Counted from the stretch's first letter, positions 1-9,557 are shown. The stretch is DNA of 64,000 nt from Amycolatopsis sp. WAC 01376 (GCF_003947415.1 NZ_QHKL01000011.1:124001-188000), one strand, 5' to 3'. Numbers and translations: made by a program. Notes: a model not told the origin generated them from the letters alone.

Positions 1-660
1 GAACGCGGTGTCGTAACCGGTGAGCCAGGACATCAGCCGCGGGCCGAAGTCGCGGGCGGGGTTGATCGCGTAGCCGGCGTTGGTGCCCCAGGCCATGCCG
101 ATCGCGACCACCAGGAAGCCGACGACGACCGGGGCGAGGTTCGCGGCGGGCGCGGTGTTGCGGAGATCGGTGATGGCGAAGATCACCAGCGCGAGGATCG
201 CGGTCCCGATGATCTGGTCGCGGAAGGCGCCCCAGTCACCCACCGGAAGGGTTCCGTTACCCGGAAGGGTGGAGAAGACACCCTGGGTCTTGATCGTCAG
301 GCCGGGGTCGGCGGCGTTGAGCACCTCGGTGTAGTTCCATCGCACCAGCAGCGCGGCGACGAACGCTCCGGCGGTCTGCGCCAAGGCGTACGGGGCGACT
401 TTGCGCCACGAAAAGCCCTTGAACACCGCGAGCGCCACCGTGATGGCGGGGTTCAGATGCGCGCCGCTGATCCGTGAAGCCACGTAGATACCGAGTGTGA
501 CACCGATTCCCCAGGCCCACGCGATGCTGTCGTGGTCCCCGATGCCCGCGGCGACGACTTGAGCCACCACCCCGCAGCCGAACAGGATGAGGATCATCGT
601 CCCGACGAACTCCGCCGCCAGTTCGCCCGCCAGTCCGCGAGCTTTGAGGTTTCGCACCAT
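1..660 (-). CDS. glpF: Glycerol uptake facilitator GlpF (aquaglyceroporin), C-terminus cut by window edge
   Basis: MIP-family channel for passive glycerol entry across the cytoplasmic membrane. The 220 visible residues contain both family signatures: HLNPAIT in the first half and AINPARDFGPR near the window edge. The Asp after NPAR is typical of glycerol-conducting rather than water-only members. Several hydrophobic segments are visible. The last membrane segment and stop lie beyond base 1. The ATG at 660 follows GGAGGAAGCA, an ideal ribosome binding site. It is divergent from the IclR regulator, with a palindromic operator between them, and glpK lies just beyond that regulator. Together they form a classical glycerol uptake and phosphorylation locus. 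Confidence 0.93.
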   Translation of the reverse strand, partial: MVRNLKARGLAGELAAEFVGTMILILFGCGVVAQVVAAGIGDHDSIAWAWGIGVTLGIYVASRISGAHLNPAITVALAVFKGFSWRKVAPYALAQTAGAFVAALLVRWNYTEVLNAADPGLTIKTQGVFSTLPGNGTLPVGDWGAFRDQIIGTAILALVIFAITDLRNTAPAANLAPVVVGFLVVAIGMAWGTNAGYAINPARDFGPRLMSWLTGYDTAF

Positions 661-744
661 TGCTTCCTCCACAAAGGACACCGTTGCCCTGTTGAGGCCG
701 AAGTTAAGTTCGCGGAAACGCGGGGTCAACGGACACCGGTCGGC

Positions 745-783
745 ATTGTCGAACGCGCGAAGACGATGTTCGACATTGTCGAA
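745..783. promoter_or_regulatory. Candidate IclR-family operator between glpF and its regulator
   Basis: A perfect inverted repeat TTCGACA-T-TGTCGAA occupies 769-783. A second half-site ATTGTCGAA lies at 745-753, 24 bp upstream and in the same orientation as the right arm. The site sits in the 151-bp divergent gap, ending 28 bp before the regulator's GTG. Its position suggests autoregulation and glycerol-responsive control of both directions; binding is inferred from symmetry and location only. Confidence 0.6.
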
Positions 784-811
784 TCAGGGCCGGTCGGGCT
801 ACGGTTGGGCC

Positions 812-1579
812 GTGCCCGGTCCGATCCAGTCCATCGAGCGCGCCGCCGCGATCCTGCGGTTGCTGGCGCGCGGTTCGGGGCGTCTGGGGGTCGGCGAGAT
901 CGCCGATTCCCTCGAACTCGCCAAGGGAACGGCGCACGGGATCCTGCGCACCCTGCAAGGGGTCGGCTTTGTCGAACAAGACCGCGACACCGGGAAATAC
1001 CAACTGGGCGCGGCGCTGCTGCATCTCGGCACGAGCTACCTCGACGTCAACGAACTCCGGTCTCGCGCGATCAACTGGGCCGACGCGCTGGCCGCGCGCA
1101 GCGGTGAAGCCGTCCGGATCGGCGCGCCGCTGGAAGGCCGGGTCCTGGTGGTACACCACGTGTTCCGGCCCGACGACAGCCTGCAAACCCTCGACGTCGG
1201 CACGCTTCTTCCGTTGCACGCGACGGCGCTCGGAAAAGTACTTCTGGCCTACGACACCGGTCTCGTGGCATCGTTGCGCAGCGGCGGACCGGAGGCCTAC
1301 ACCCGCCGGACCCTGGTCACCCAGACGGCGATCAAACGTGCCTGTGGCAAGGTGCGCGAGGCGGGCTGGGCGAGTGAGAACGGCGAGATGATCACCGGCG
1401 AGGCCGGGATAGCTGCGCCGATCCGCGGCCACGGCGGCATCGTGGTCGGCGCGATCGGGGTCTCCGGCGCGACGGAACGGATCTGTGAAGCCGACGGCAG
1501 CCCGATCCCGCGGCTGCTCGGCCACGTACGCGACGCGGCACGGGCGGTCTCCCGCGATCTCGGCGCGTCCCGATGGTGA
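812..1579 (+). CDS. IclR-family regulator of the glycerol locus (GylR-like)
   Basis: A 255-aa protein with the two-part IclR architecture. An N-terminal winged helix-turn-helix (about residues 5-65, IQSIERAAAILRLL) is followed by an effector-binding domain containing LHATALGKVLLAY and a C-terminal EAGIAAPIRG segment. The GTG at 812 starts exactly at the first conserved HTH residues; longer upstream readings would cross the operator. Streptomyces GylR, also IclR-type, controls glycerol genes from the same position beside the facilitator and kinase, so glycerol or glycerol-3-phosphate is the likely effector. glpK starts 14 bp downstream, probably co-transcribed. Confidence 0.88.
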   Translation: MPGPIQSIERAAAILRLLARGSGRLGVGEIADSLELAKGTAHGILRTLQGVGFVEQDRDTGKYQLGAALLHLGTSYLDVNELRSRAINWADALAARSGEAVRIGAPLEGRVLVVHHVFRPDDSLQTLDVGTLLPLHATALGKVLLAYDTGLVASLRSGGPEAYTRRTLVTQTAIKRACGKVREAGWASENGEMITGEAGIAAPIRGHGGIVVGAIGVSGATERICEADGSPIPRLLGHVRDAARAVSRDLGASRW

Positions 1580-1592
1580 TGGAGGTGCTCGC

Positions 1593-3545
<1,953 letters not shown>

Positions 3546-3575
3546 CTCGCCGGTAGGTCGTGTTAGCCTGTCGCC

Positions 3576-3617
3576 GTGCGCCGCTGGACTCGACTCGTAG
3601 TCAAGCGCGCCGGCTGA
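3576..3617 (+). CDS. Leaderless 13-aa leader peptide, ilv-type
   Basis: A GTG-initiated ORF reading VRRWTRLVVKRAG and ending TGA. A -10-like TAGCCT (3564-3569) sits 6 nt before the GTG, so the transcript probably starts at the start codon. The peptide resembles actinobacterial ilvBN leaders, which carry an R-L-V-V run. Its Leu-Val-Val codons lie immediately before the left arm of a strong hairpin. It precedes a small ACT-domain gene. Inference: regulation by ribosome stalling on branched-chain amino acid codons. The reading is supported by position and structure, not by similarity search. Confidence 0.5.
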   Translation: MRRWTRLVVKRAG

Positions 3618-3646
3618 ACCAGGTCGCCGGCGCGCATTCCGGCGAC
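3605..3646 (+). promoter_or_regulatory. Candidate attenuator: two mutually exclusive hairpins
   Basis: Stem 1 pairs GCGCGCCGGC (3605-3614) with GCCGGCGCGC (3626-3635), a perfect 10 bp. Stem 2 pairs GTCGCCGG (3623-3630) with CCGGCGAC (3639-3646), a perfect 8 bp. The two share bases 3626-3630 and cannot coexist. Stem 1's left arm overlaps the last codons of the leader peptide, so a stalled ribosome would block stem 1 and release stem 2. No poly-T tract follows, so control could act on translation or through Rho. Confidence 0.55.
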
Positions 3647-3718
3647 CCCTCGACACGGGGCATTTCCCGGGACCTGGCCCTCCATGGCCTGCTACGTTTC
3701 CCGCCCTTGGAGCCCACG

Positions 3719-3988
3719 ATGTCCGCTGTTTCGTTTCAGATCCCCGCCCCGCGCTCGTCCATGCTGGTCCGCCGCCGGATCGCGACCTATTTCGTCGGGG
3801 GCGTCGAGCAGATCCCCGGCCTGGTCGACGCGCTCGGCTGCCTCGTCCACGACCTGTCGGTCGACGTGCGCGACGGGGTCCGCGAAAGCACCATGACCTG
3901 CGCCGTCCTGATCGACGCCGATGAGGTCGAGCCCCTGCTGGACCGGCTGCGCGGACTGAACTCGGTCGTCTCGTCCGAACTGGTCTGA
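3719..3988 (+). CDS. Small stand-alone ACT-domain protein, IlvM/IlvN-like
   Basis: An 89-aa protein consisting of little more than one probable ACT fold: RRRIATYFVGGVEQIPGLV (strand and helix), a middle strand, then CAVLIDADEVEPLLDRLRGL. Size and layout recall IlvM, the short regulatory subunit of acetolactate synthase. No catalytic ilv gene is next to it, so it may act in trans or bind amino acids as a free regulator. The ATG at 3719 begins after the 100-nt structured leader; a longer in-frame reading would run through the hairpins and is unlikely. ACT assignment is moderate and the exact partner is unknown. Confidence 0.55.
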   Translation: MSAVSFQIPAPRSSMLVRRRIATYFVGGVEQIPGLVDALGCLVHDLSVDVRDGVRESTMTCAVLIDADEVEPLLDRLRGLNSVVSSELV

Positions 3989-4014
3989 CCGCCCGCGGAG
4001 GTCCGAAACTCGCG

Positions 4015-4140
4015 ACTCGCGTGATCAGACACGTAACTCACGTGATTGAAGGCGTATCACTCGAGTTACGTCTCTGATCACGCGAGTTACGTCCCTAAGC
4101 ACGCGAGTTACGTCTCTGATCACGCGAGTTCGGCGCTAAG
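4015..4140. repeat. Intergenic 21-bp tandem repeat with an inverted half
   Basis: Four consecutive units of a 21-bp motif (consensus CACGCGAGTTACGTCTCTGAT) start at 4058, 4079, 4100 and 4121; the last one is degenerate. Immediately upstream, 4015-4046 is a near-perfect reverse complement of 4056-4087, giving a hairpin of about 32-bp arms and a 9-nt loop. The block lies between the convergent ACT and MerR genes and may terminate both. Confidence 0.8.
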
Positions 4141-4220
4141 TCCCCTATGCCCGAAGTCACTTGCACGGTTCCATGCAGCCGGTCAAGGAACGATCGCGCT
4201 CGACGTGGTGACGGCGGCGG

Positions 4221-4856
4221 CTACCTCGGCGGCCGTGCCCCTGGCTCCCTGTCTGCGAAAGTGAGTTCGGCGGCGTTTTCCACGGTCGTTCTGAAAGCGC
4301 TTACCAGCAGCTCGGCGAAACAGGACCATGGAGCCGCCGCGGCACCCCCGGTCTGGACTTTCAGGGCGGCCAGTTGTTCGCCCGCCAGCGGCGCCACCCG
4401 ATCCATGAACTGGCCGAGGAACCGCAGGGCCATGACGGGCGGGATCCCGGCACCGGCGAGCTCGGCCACCGCGCGGGAAACGGACGGGCGCACGACGGCG
4501 GGCGCTCCCTCGTCGTCCTTGCCGAGCACGCCGTGCCGTTCCAGGCTCCGGGCGACGGCCGGCTGGTCGCGGGCGAGGTCGGCCATCGCCGCCTCCAGCC
4601 GTTCGGCGCCGTCCACTGTGGTCGTTCCGAGCATCGCGGCGATGGACACCAGGTTGAAGCCCTGTTTCTGCAGCATCGTGATGCGCCGCAGCCGCCGCAG
4701 ATGGGCCGGGCCGTAGTAGGCGGACCTGCCGTGCCGGACCGGCGGGGCGAGCAGGCCTCTCGTCTGATGAGCCCGGATATTGCGCGCCGACATGCCGACG
4801 ATCGTCGAGAGTTCTTCGATCGTGTATCCGGCCGGTCTCGGCGAAAGGGGCTTCAC
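4221..4856 (-). CDS. MerR-family transcriptional regulator
   Basis: A 211-aa protein. The N-terminal MerR helix-turn-helix reads YTIEELSTIVGMSARNIRAH, followed by the wing and LRRLRRITMLQKQGFNL, about residues 10-80. The C-terminal ~130 residues are helical and without recognised metal-binding cysteines, so the effector is unknown. The GTG at 4856 was chosen because a -10-like TAAGCT lies 7 nt upstream on the minus strand, the leaderless spacing seen elsewhere in this window; an extra 20 codons upstream are possible. It stands alone, convergent with the ACT gene. Confidence 0.82.
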   Translation of the reverse strand: MKPLSPRPAGYTIEELSTIVGMSARNIRAHQTRGLLAPPVRHGRSAYYGPAHLRRLRRITMLQKQGFNLVSIAAMLGTTTVDGAERLEAAMADLARDQPAVARSLERHGVLGKDDEGAPAVVRPSVSRAVAELAGAGIPPVMALRFLGQFMDRVAPLAGEQLAALKVQTGGAAAAPWSCFAELLVSAFRTTVENAAELTFADREPGARPPR

Positions 4857-5193
4857 GCCGAACAGCTTAACCAATGGTCGGATGAGTACACCACGACGCT
4901 GACGTAATGGTGACACAACTGCCAGCCGGCTGAATCAGCGAGTTGCCATAAGTTCATCGGTTCGCCGTCCCGAGCACAAGGCGAAGAGGGGTTCCGTGCC
5001 AAGTAATGTCGGTTTTGGGGCGTTCTACCCCTGCGGATTGCTCCAGTCAGGCGATCTTGATGGGCCCGAGACTTTCCTGCCGTTTAAATGCAGCTGAGAC
5101 ATCTGATGTCTCGACTCTGTCGACGCCTCCGGAGCGCCGCTGAACCCGATGGCCGGTCGTCAAAGTTTCAACCTTTTCCCAGGAGGTTTCTGC

Positions 5194-5630
5194 ATGTTCT
5201 GGAACCAAGCCAGCCGAACTACATCGCCCAGTTCGCGGGTTCGACGCACGGCGTCGACAGCAACAAATGCCAGGATCTCGGGAACAAGGAGAACATCGCT
5301 TCCCAGCCGGCGGGGATCAGCAAGAAGTTCGCCGGCTACGCGGAAAGCATGCCCCCCGACGGCTACACGGGCTGCACGAAGGGAAAATACGCCCGCAAGC
5401 ACAACAAGCTGGGTCAGCTTCAGCAATGTCCCGGCGTCGGCGAACAAAGGTTCTCGTCGTTCCCGAGCGACTTCACCAAGCTGCCGCTCGTCGCTTTCGC
5501 GACCCCGGACCTGTGCGGCGACATGCACGACTGCCCGGTCGACACCGGCGACAAGTGGCTGAAGAACAACCTCGACGCGTACGCGCAGTGGGCCAAGACG
5601 CACAGCAGCCTGCTGATTGCGCTGCCCTAG
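5194..5630 (+). pseudogene. Remnant of a secreted phosphoesterase (acid phosphatase / phospholipase C-like)
   Basis: The frame ending at 5630 reads PSQPNYIAQFAGSTHGV, then CTGCTKGKYARKHN and LPLVAFATPDLCGDMHDC, typical of the middle of the phosphoesterase (PF04185-like) family. The N-terminal metal-site segment and the C-terminal catalytic part after TPDLCGDMHD...HSSLLI are missing. A good ribosome binding site (AGGAGG, 5181-5186) and an ATG at 5194 precede the homology, but in a different frame. An internal deletion apparently fused the old start region out of frame to the body. A TAG truncates the gene before the rest of the domain. It is probably non-functional. Confidence 0.65.
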
Positions 5631-5805
5631 TGTCCGAGTCGGAAGTTCGCGTGGTAGTTCGGCGCGGTGCCGAAGGCTCTTGTTTCTTGTTTCGTGCGGT
5701 GAAGATGCCGCCGGCTGAGGCCGTGAGTATTTCGCTGACTTCAAGGTAGCCAGGATGTCTTCATGGTGAGGTTCCGGACCGACCACAGGAGCCGGCCCCG
5801 TCTCG

Positions 5806-5824
5806 AGTGTCCATAAGGGACACT
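5806..5824. terminator. Small stem-loop, possible terminator
   Basis: AGTGTCC pairs with GGACACT around a short ATAAG loop, followed by TTTCGGG on the plus strand. It lies about 180 bp after the phosphoesterase remnant and is weak on its own. Confidence 0.4.
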
Positions 5825-5876
5825 TTCGGGCGGCGATATGTCCGGCTTGTGGATAAATGTGCGGTTTTCGATGGGG

Positions 5877-5922
5877 GTCGTGAGTGGTAAGTGTCGTTAG
5901 AACGACACTTACCACTCACGAC
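5877..5922. repeat. Perfect 46-nt palindrome (22-bp arms, 2-nt loop)
   Basis: The left arm 5877-5898 (GTCGTGAGTGGTAAGTGTCG and TT) is exactly reverse-complementary to 5901-5922, with only AG between. Such a near-loopless cruciform is unusual. Its outer sequence GTCGTGAGTGG recurs near 45998, which suggests membership of the window's inverted-repeat family. Confidence 0.9.
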
Positions 5923-6060
5923 CTACCTGCCCGGCGTCCCTTGTGGACAGTCAAGAGCCTCATCTTCACCTTTTGCCCCCCGGGACCAGGCGCGAAACGG
6001 CCGGATATCGATACGGATCAACGGCGCGAACTTCCGATGCAGGACACTAGGCTGCCGGAT

Positions 6061-6606
6061 ATGAAGGCCGCGCTGCTCATCGTCGACATGCAGGACATGC
6101 TCGTCCCCCTGGTGTGGCGCGGTGAGGAGCTGGCGGCCCGGATCGCCGCGCTGGCGCGCCGGGCCCGGGCGGACGGCGTTCCGGTGATCGCCCTGCGGCA
6201 GATCGGCGCGCCCGGCACCGACTTCGATCCCGCGTCACCGGGCACCCGGGTCAGCGCGCTGCTCGGTCTCGAACCGATCGACGTGGTGGTCGACAAGACG
6301 GCGACCGACTCCTTCTACCGCACGGGGTTGGCGGGGCTGCTCGCCGACCGGGGCGTCGACACCGTGGTGCTGACCGGGCTGGCCACCGACTACTGCGTCG
6401 ACGCGACCGCCAGATCCGCGCAGAGCCACGGTCTCGACGTCGTGCTGGTCGGCGACGGCCACGCGCCGTCCGCCGACGGAGATCCCACCACGGGCCTGAC
6501 CGCCGAACAGGTCATCGCGCGGCACAACCTGCTCCTGAGCACCGCGATCCACCCGGGCGGCAGGCTGCGCGTGGTGCCCGCGGCGGAGGTCGAGTTCACC
6601 GGCTGA
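6061..6606 (+). CDS. Isochorismatase-like cysteine hydrolase
   Basis: A 181-aa protein of the isochorismatase-like hydrolase fold. The catalytic triad is visible: Asp9 in LIVDMQD, Lys79 in VVDKTATDSF, Cys112 in LATDYCVDATAR. Members include nicotinamidases, ureido- and carbamoyl-amide hydrolases; the substrate here cannot be fixed from sequence. The ATG at 6061 sits 7 nt after TAGGCT, a leaderless arrangement; the ATG 24 nt earlier would put that box inside the coding region. The VanZ-like gene follows 28 bp later, though it has its own -10-like TACGAT. Confidence 0.85.
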   Translation: MKAALLIVDMQDMLVPLVWRGEELAARIAALARRARADGVPVIALRQIGAPGTDFDPASPGTRVSALLGLEPIDVVVDKTATDSFYRTGLAGLLADRGVDTVVLTGLATDYCVDATARSAQSHGLDVVLVGDGHAPSADGDPTTGLTAEQVIARHNLLLSTAIHPGGRLRVVPAAEVEFTG

Positions 6607-6634
6607 GCGAGCCTGCTCGTACGATCGGCTCGCC

Positions 6635-7147
6635 ATGATCACGAACTTCCTGCTCGACCACTCCGCGCTCGTGCCGGTGGCGATCGCACTGGTCGCGCTC
6701 GTCTGCGCCGTCCTCGGCCACCTGTTCGCGGGCAAGCGGCGGGTCCTGTTGGCCCTCACCGGCGTGTCCCTGGTGCCGGTCTTCGCGCTGACGCTGGTGC
6801 CCACCGCGCACACGATCGACGGGATCCTGTGCACCGTCCAGTTCTCGCTGCCCACGCTCGGCGCGGTCGAACTCCTGGCCAACGTCGCCCTGTTCCTGCC
6901 TCCGGTGTACTTCGCCACGCTGGCGGCGAAGCGGCCGCTGACGATGCTCGCGGCGGGCTCGGCGCTGTCCGCGGTGATCGAGACGCTTCAGGCGTTCGTC
7001 CCCGCCATCGGCCGCGCCTGCGACACCAACGATTGGCTGATGAACACCGTCGGCGCGGTACTCGGCGTGGCCCTGGCGCTCGGCACGGCGTGGCTGGTGA
7101 AGCGCCGCGCTCAGTCCGGCAGCTCGATGGGCGCGATCTCCTCGTAG
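6635..7147 (+). CDS. VanZ-like membrane protein
   Basis: A 170-aa, very hydrophobic protein with about four to five transmembrane segments. It contains the VanZ-family features NVALFLPPVYF and an acidic helix SAVIETLQAFVP followed by DTNDWLMNTVGAVLG. VanZ itself gives low-level teicoplanin resistance, but most actinobacterial relatives are of unknown function. Its 3' end overlaps the 3' end of davB by 37 bp on the opposite strand. Confidence 0.75.
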   Translation: MITNFLLDHSALVPVAIALVALVCAVLGHLFAGKRRVLLALTGVSLVPVFALTLVPTAHTIDGILCTVQFSLPTLGAVELLANVALFLPPVYFATLAAKRPLTMLAAGSALSAVIETLQAFVPAIGRACDTNDWLMNTVGAVLGVALALGTAWLVKRRAQSGSSMGAISS

Positions 7148-8805
7148 ACGTCGCCCGGGCCCGGGTTCGCCGGATCCGTCTCGCCGCCGAAGTGGTTCAG
7201 CACGCCCCACACCGCGTTGAGCGCCGTCTGGACGGCACCTTCGGCCCAGCCCGCCGTCCACGAGACGTCGTCACCCGCCAGGAAGAGACCGCGGTGCCGC
7301 TCCTCCAGCCTGTCCTGTTTGAAGTGGGTGAACAGCCGGTGCTGGTAGCGGTAGTGGCCGGGCAGGTTGGCCTTGAACGCGCCCATGAAATGCGGTTCGG
7401 CCTCCCAGGACACGGTCACCGGGTCGCCGATGATGTGCCGCCGGACGTCGACGCCAGGGTAGATCTCCTTCAGCGACTGCAACATCACCTCGACCCGCTC
7501 GGAGACCGAAAGCGGCAGCCATTTCAGCGAATCGTCGGCCCAGGTGTAGGACAGGCAGATCACCGCGGGCGCGTCCGGGTCGTCACCGAGCAGGTAGGTG
7601 CCGCGCGGCATGCGGTCGGTCAGCGTCATGCTCATCGTGTCGCGGCCGGTCGCCGGATCCTTGTCCAGCCAGAAGGGCCGGTCCACCGGGACGAAGACCT
7701 TCGAGGACTCCATGTAGTGCGTGCGCTCGATCGCCGTCCAGTGGTCGATCGGGAACAGCGCCTCGTCGCAGGCGATCTTCGACAGCAGCATCCAGCTCTG
7801 CGCGGTGAACACCGCCGCCGGGTAGGTGCGGATGCGGCCTTCGGTGTCGGTCACGGTGATGTTGTTCGGCGCGGTGCGGTGCAGCCGGGCGACGCCGGGG
7901 TTCGGGCTTCCGCCGTGCAGTGAGCTCAAACTCGTTCCCGCGGGCCAGAACGCGATGTCCTCGGGCGCGTGTTCCCACAGCCGCAACGGAAGCTGCCTGC
8001 TCCCGCCGACGATGCTGCGGTGCTCGTCGTCGGCGCCGGTGTAGACCACCCGCAGGATCTCCAGGATCGAGTTCGGGAAGTCGGTGTCCCAGCCGCCGGT
8101 GCCGAAGCCGACCTGCCCGAAGATCTCGCGGTCGCGGAACGAGGCGAACGCGGGCGAATCACAGAGGAAGCCGTAGAAGGTCTGGTTGTCCAGCCGCGGC
8201 ACGAGTTCGTTCCACAGCCGCTTGATCATCTTCGCGTCGCGCTCGCGGATCGCCTTCTGCATCTCGGTGAACGCGGCCTGCTCGGACAGCGTGCTGTCCC
8301 AGGCGGCGGCGACCTTGCCGAAGACGGCGGGCAGTTCGTCCGCTGTCCGCGCGTAGTGGCTCTCCCCCTTGAGATCGACGACGGTGCTCGGCGTTCCCGG
8401 CGCGAGCGGGTTCGGGAACGGCGTCGTCTCCAGGCCGACCTTGTCGATGTAGTGGAAGAGCGCGGTGGACGCCGGCGGGAACCGCATCGCGCCCATCTCC
8501 GCGACGACGTCGTCCGGGCAGCCGGGGAAGTTCACCGTGCGCAGGCGGCCGCCGATCTCGGCGATCTCGTACACGACCGGCCGCAGGCCGAGTTTCATCA
8601 GCTCGTACGCGGTGACGATGCCCGAGAGGCCGCCGCCGATCACGGCCACCTCGGTGCCGTGGCGCTCGGCGGGGAGCGAGCCGAGCCCGGCGGGGTTGGC
8701 GAGGAAGTCGTCGTAGGCGAACGGGAAATCGGGGCCGAACATGGTGATCGGGCGACCCGTGGATTCGTCGTCGTGGTGGATCGCGGTCGGGAGGGCGGAG
8801 GTCAT
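7111..8805 (-). CDS. davB: L-lysine 2-monooxygenase (flavin amine oxidase family)
   Basis: A 564-aa FAD enzyme predicted to oxidatively decarboxylate L-lysine to 5-aminopentanamide. The dinucleotide motif VIGGGLSG is at about 56-62. Family-wide blocks follow: AELMKLGL-type helix, GGRLRTVNFPG, EMGAMRFPP, FGTGGWDTDFPN, GDPVTVSWEAEPHFMGAF, GDDVSWTAGWAEGAVQT and the C-terminal NHFGG...NPGPGDV. The opening TMFGPDFPFAYDDFL and the closing segment match Pseudomonas DavB more closely than the tryptophan 2-monooxygenase branch, as far as recalled. It follows davA with a 4-bp overlap (8802-8805), matching the known pathway pair. Specificity within the TMO/LMO/PAO group remains an inference. Confidence 0.85.
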   Translation of the reverse strand: MTSALPTAIHHDDESTGRPITMFGPDFPFAYDDFLANPAGLGSLPAERHGTEVAVIGGGLSGIVTAYELMKLGLRPVVYEIAEIGGRLRTVNFPGCPDDVVAEMGAMRFPPASTALFHYIDKVGLETTPFPNPLAPGTPSTVVDLKGESHYARTADELPAVFGKVAAAWDSTLSEQAAFTEMQKAIRERDAKMIKRLWNELVPRLDNQTFYGFLCDSPAFASFRDREIFGQVGFGTGGWDTDFPNSILEILRVVYTGADDEHRSIVGGSRQLPLRLWEHAPEDIAFWPAGTSLSSLHGGSPNPGVARLHRTAPNNITVTDTEGRIRTYPAAVFTAQSWMLLSKIACDEALFPIDHWTAIERTHYMESSKVFVPVDRPFWLDKDPATGRDTMSMTLTDRMPRGTYLLGDDPDAPAVICLSYTWADDSLKWLPLSVSERVEVMLQSLKEIYPGVDVRRHIIGDPVTVSWEAEPHFMGAFKANLPGHYRYQHRLFTHFKQDRLEERHRGLFLAGDDVSWTAGWAEGAVQTALNAVWGVLNHFGGETDPANPGPGDVYEEIAPIELPD

Positions 8806-9557
8806 GCGGAAAGTCCTCGGTACAGATCGGGCCGTCGATCGGCCAGGTGGGTGTTCTCCATGCGTGACGCGACGAGCGCCTCACGGGTGACTTCGGCGCT
8901 GATCAGCTCCGGACCGGCACCCGCGCGGGCGAGCACCTCACCGGTCGGGGCGACGACACAGGATCGGCCGCAGTAGGTCAGTTCCTGTTCGGTGTCGCAG
9001 CGGTTCGCGTACGCGACGAACAGCTGGCTTTCGTAGGCGCGGGCGGGCACCAGCGTGTCGGCGACCAGTTCGTACGGGCTCATCAGCGCGGTCGGCACCA
9101 CGAGCAGTTCGGTCCCCGCCAGCGCGTGCGCCCGCACCAGTTCGGGGAACTCGACGTCGTAGCAGATCAGCAGGCCGATCCGGAGACCGTCGAGATCGGC
9201 CTGCACGACCGCCTCGGTGCCCGGCTCGAACCGGTCGCGGTCGATGTCGCCGAACAGATGGGTCTTGCGGTAGTTCGCCAGCCGCTGTCCGCCGGGGCCG
9301 ATCAGCTGGACGCTGTTGTGGACGTGGTCGCCGTCGGACTCGGGGTATCCGTAGGCCAGCGCGACGCCGGTTTCCTTGGCCAGCGCGGACATCCGGGCCG
9401 CTGTCGGACCGTCGGCCGGTTCGGCGAGCGCATGGGAGCGGGCGCCGATGTGGTAGCCGGTGGTGATCATCTCGGCGGCGATCACGAGGTCGGCACCCGA
9501 CGCCGCGACGACGGACGGCAGCTCGGCGTACGAGCCCTGGTGGACGGCGACCTTCAT
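8802..9557 (-). CDS. davA: 5-aminopentanamidase, nitrilase superfamily
   Basis: A 251-aa carbon-nitrogen hydrolase. The Glu-Lys-Cys triad is visible as Glu29 (AAEMITTGYHIG), Lys98 (NYRKTHLFGD) and Cys132 (LLICYDVEFPE). It should hydrolyse the amide made by DavB to 5-aminovalerate and ammonia. The ATG at 9557 opens with MKVAVHQGSY, the usual first strand. It is the first gene of a two-gene minus-strand operon with davB. No davT/davD (aminovalerate transaminase and semialdehyde dehydrogenase) is in the window, so the pathway must continue elsewhere. Confidence 0.85.
   Translation of the reverse strand: MKVAVHQGSYAELPSVVAASGADLVIAAEMITTGYHIGARSHALAEPADGPTAARMSALAKETGVALAYGYPESDGDHVHNSVQLIGPGGQRLANYRKTHLFGDIDRDRFEPGTEAVVQADLDGLRIGLLICYDVEFPELVRAHALAGTELLVVPTALMSPYELVADTLVPARAYESQLFVAYANRCDTEQELTYCGRSCVVAPTGEVLARAGAGPELISAEVTREALVASRMENTHLADRRPDLYRGLSA

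Larger units (their letters stand above)
5631..6060. other. 430-bp gene-free gap with two hairpins
   Basis: No supportable gene. It holds the decayed 3' flank of the phosphoesterase remnant, a small stem-loop (5806-5824) and a perfect 46-nt palindrome (5877-5922). The end carries the promoter of the isochorismatase-like gene: TAGGCT at 6048-6053, 7 nt before the ATG. Confidence 0.7.

Noticed and set aside
4058..4140. 21-bp tandem units considered as a CRISPR array
   Set aside because: Units abut with no spacers, and no cas genes are present.
7111..8805. Reading davB as tryptophan 2-monooxygenase (auxin route)
   Set aside because: The amide hydrolase partner is nitrilase-fold like DavA, not the amidase-signature IaaH, and the N- and C-terminal blocks match the lysine enzyme better. 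Not fully excluded.
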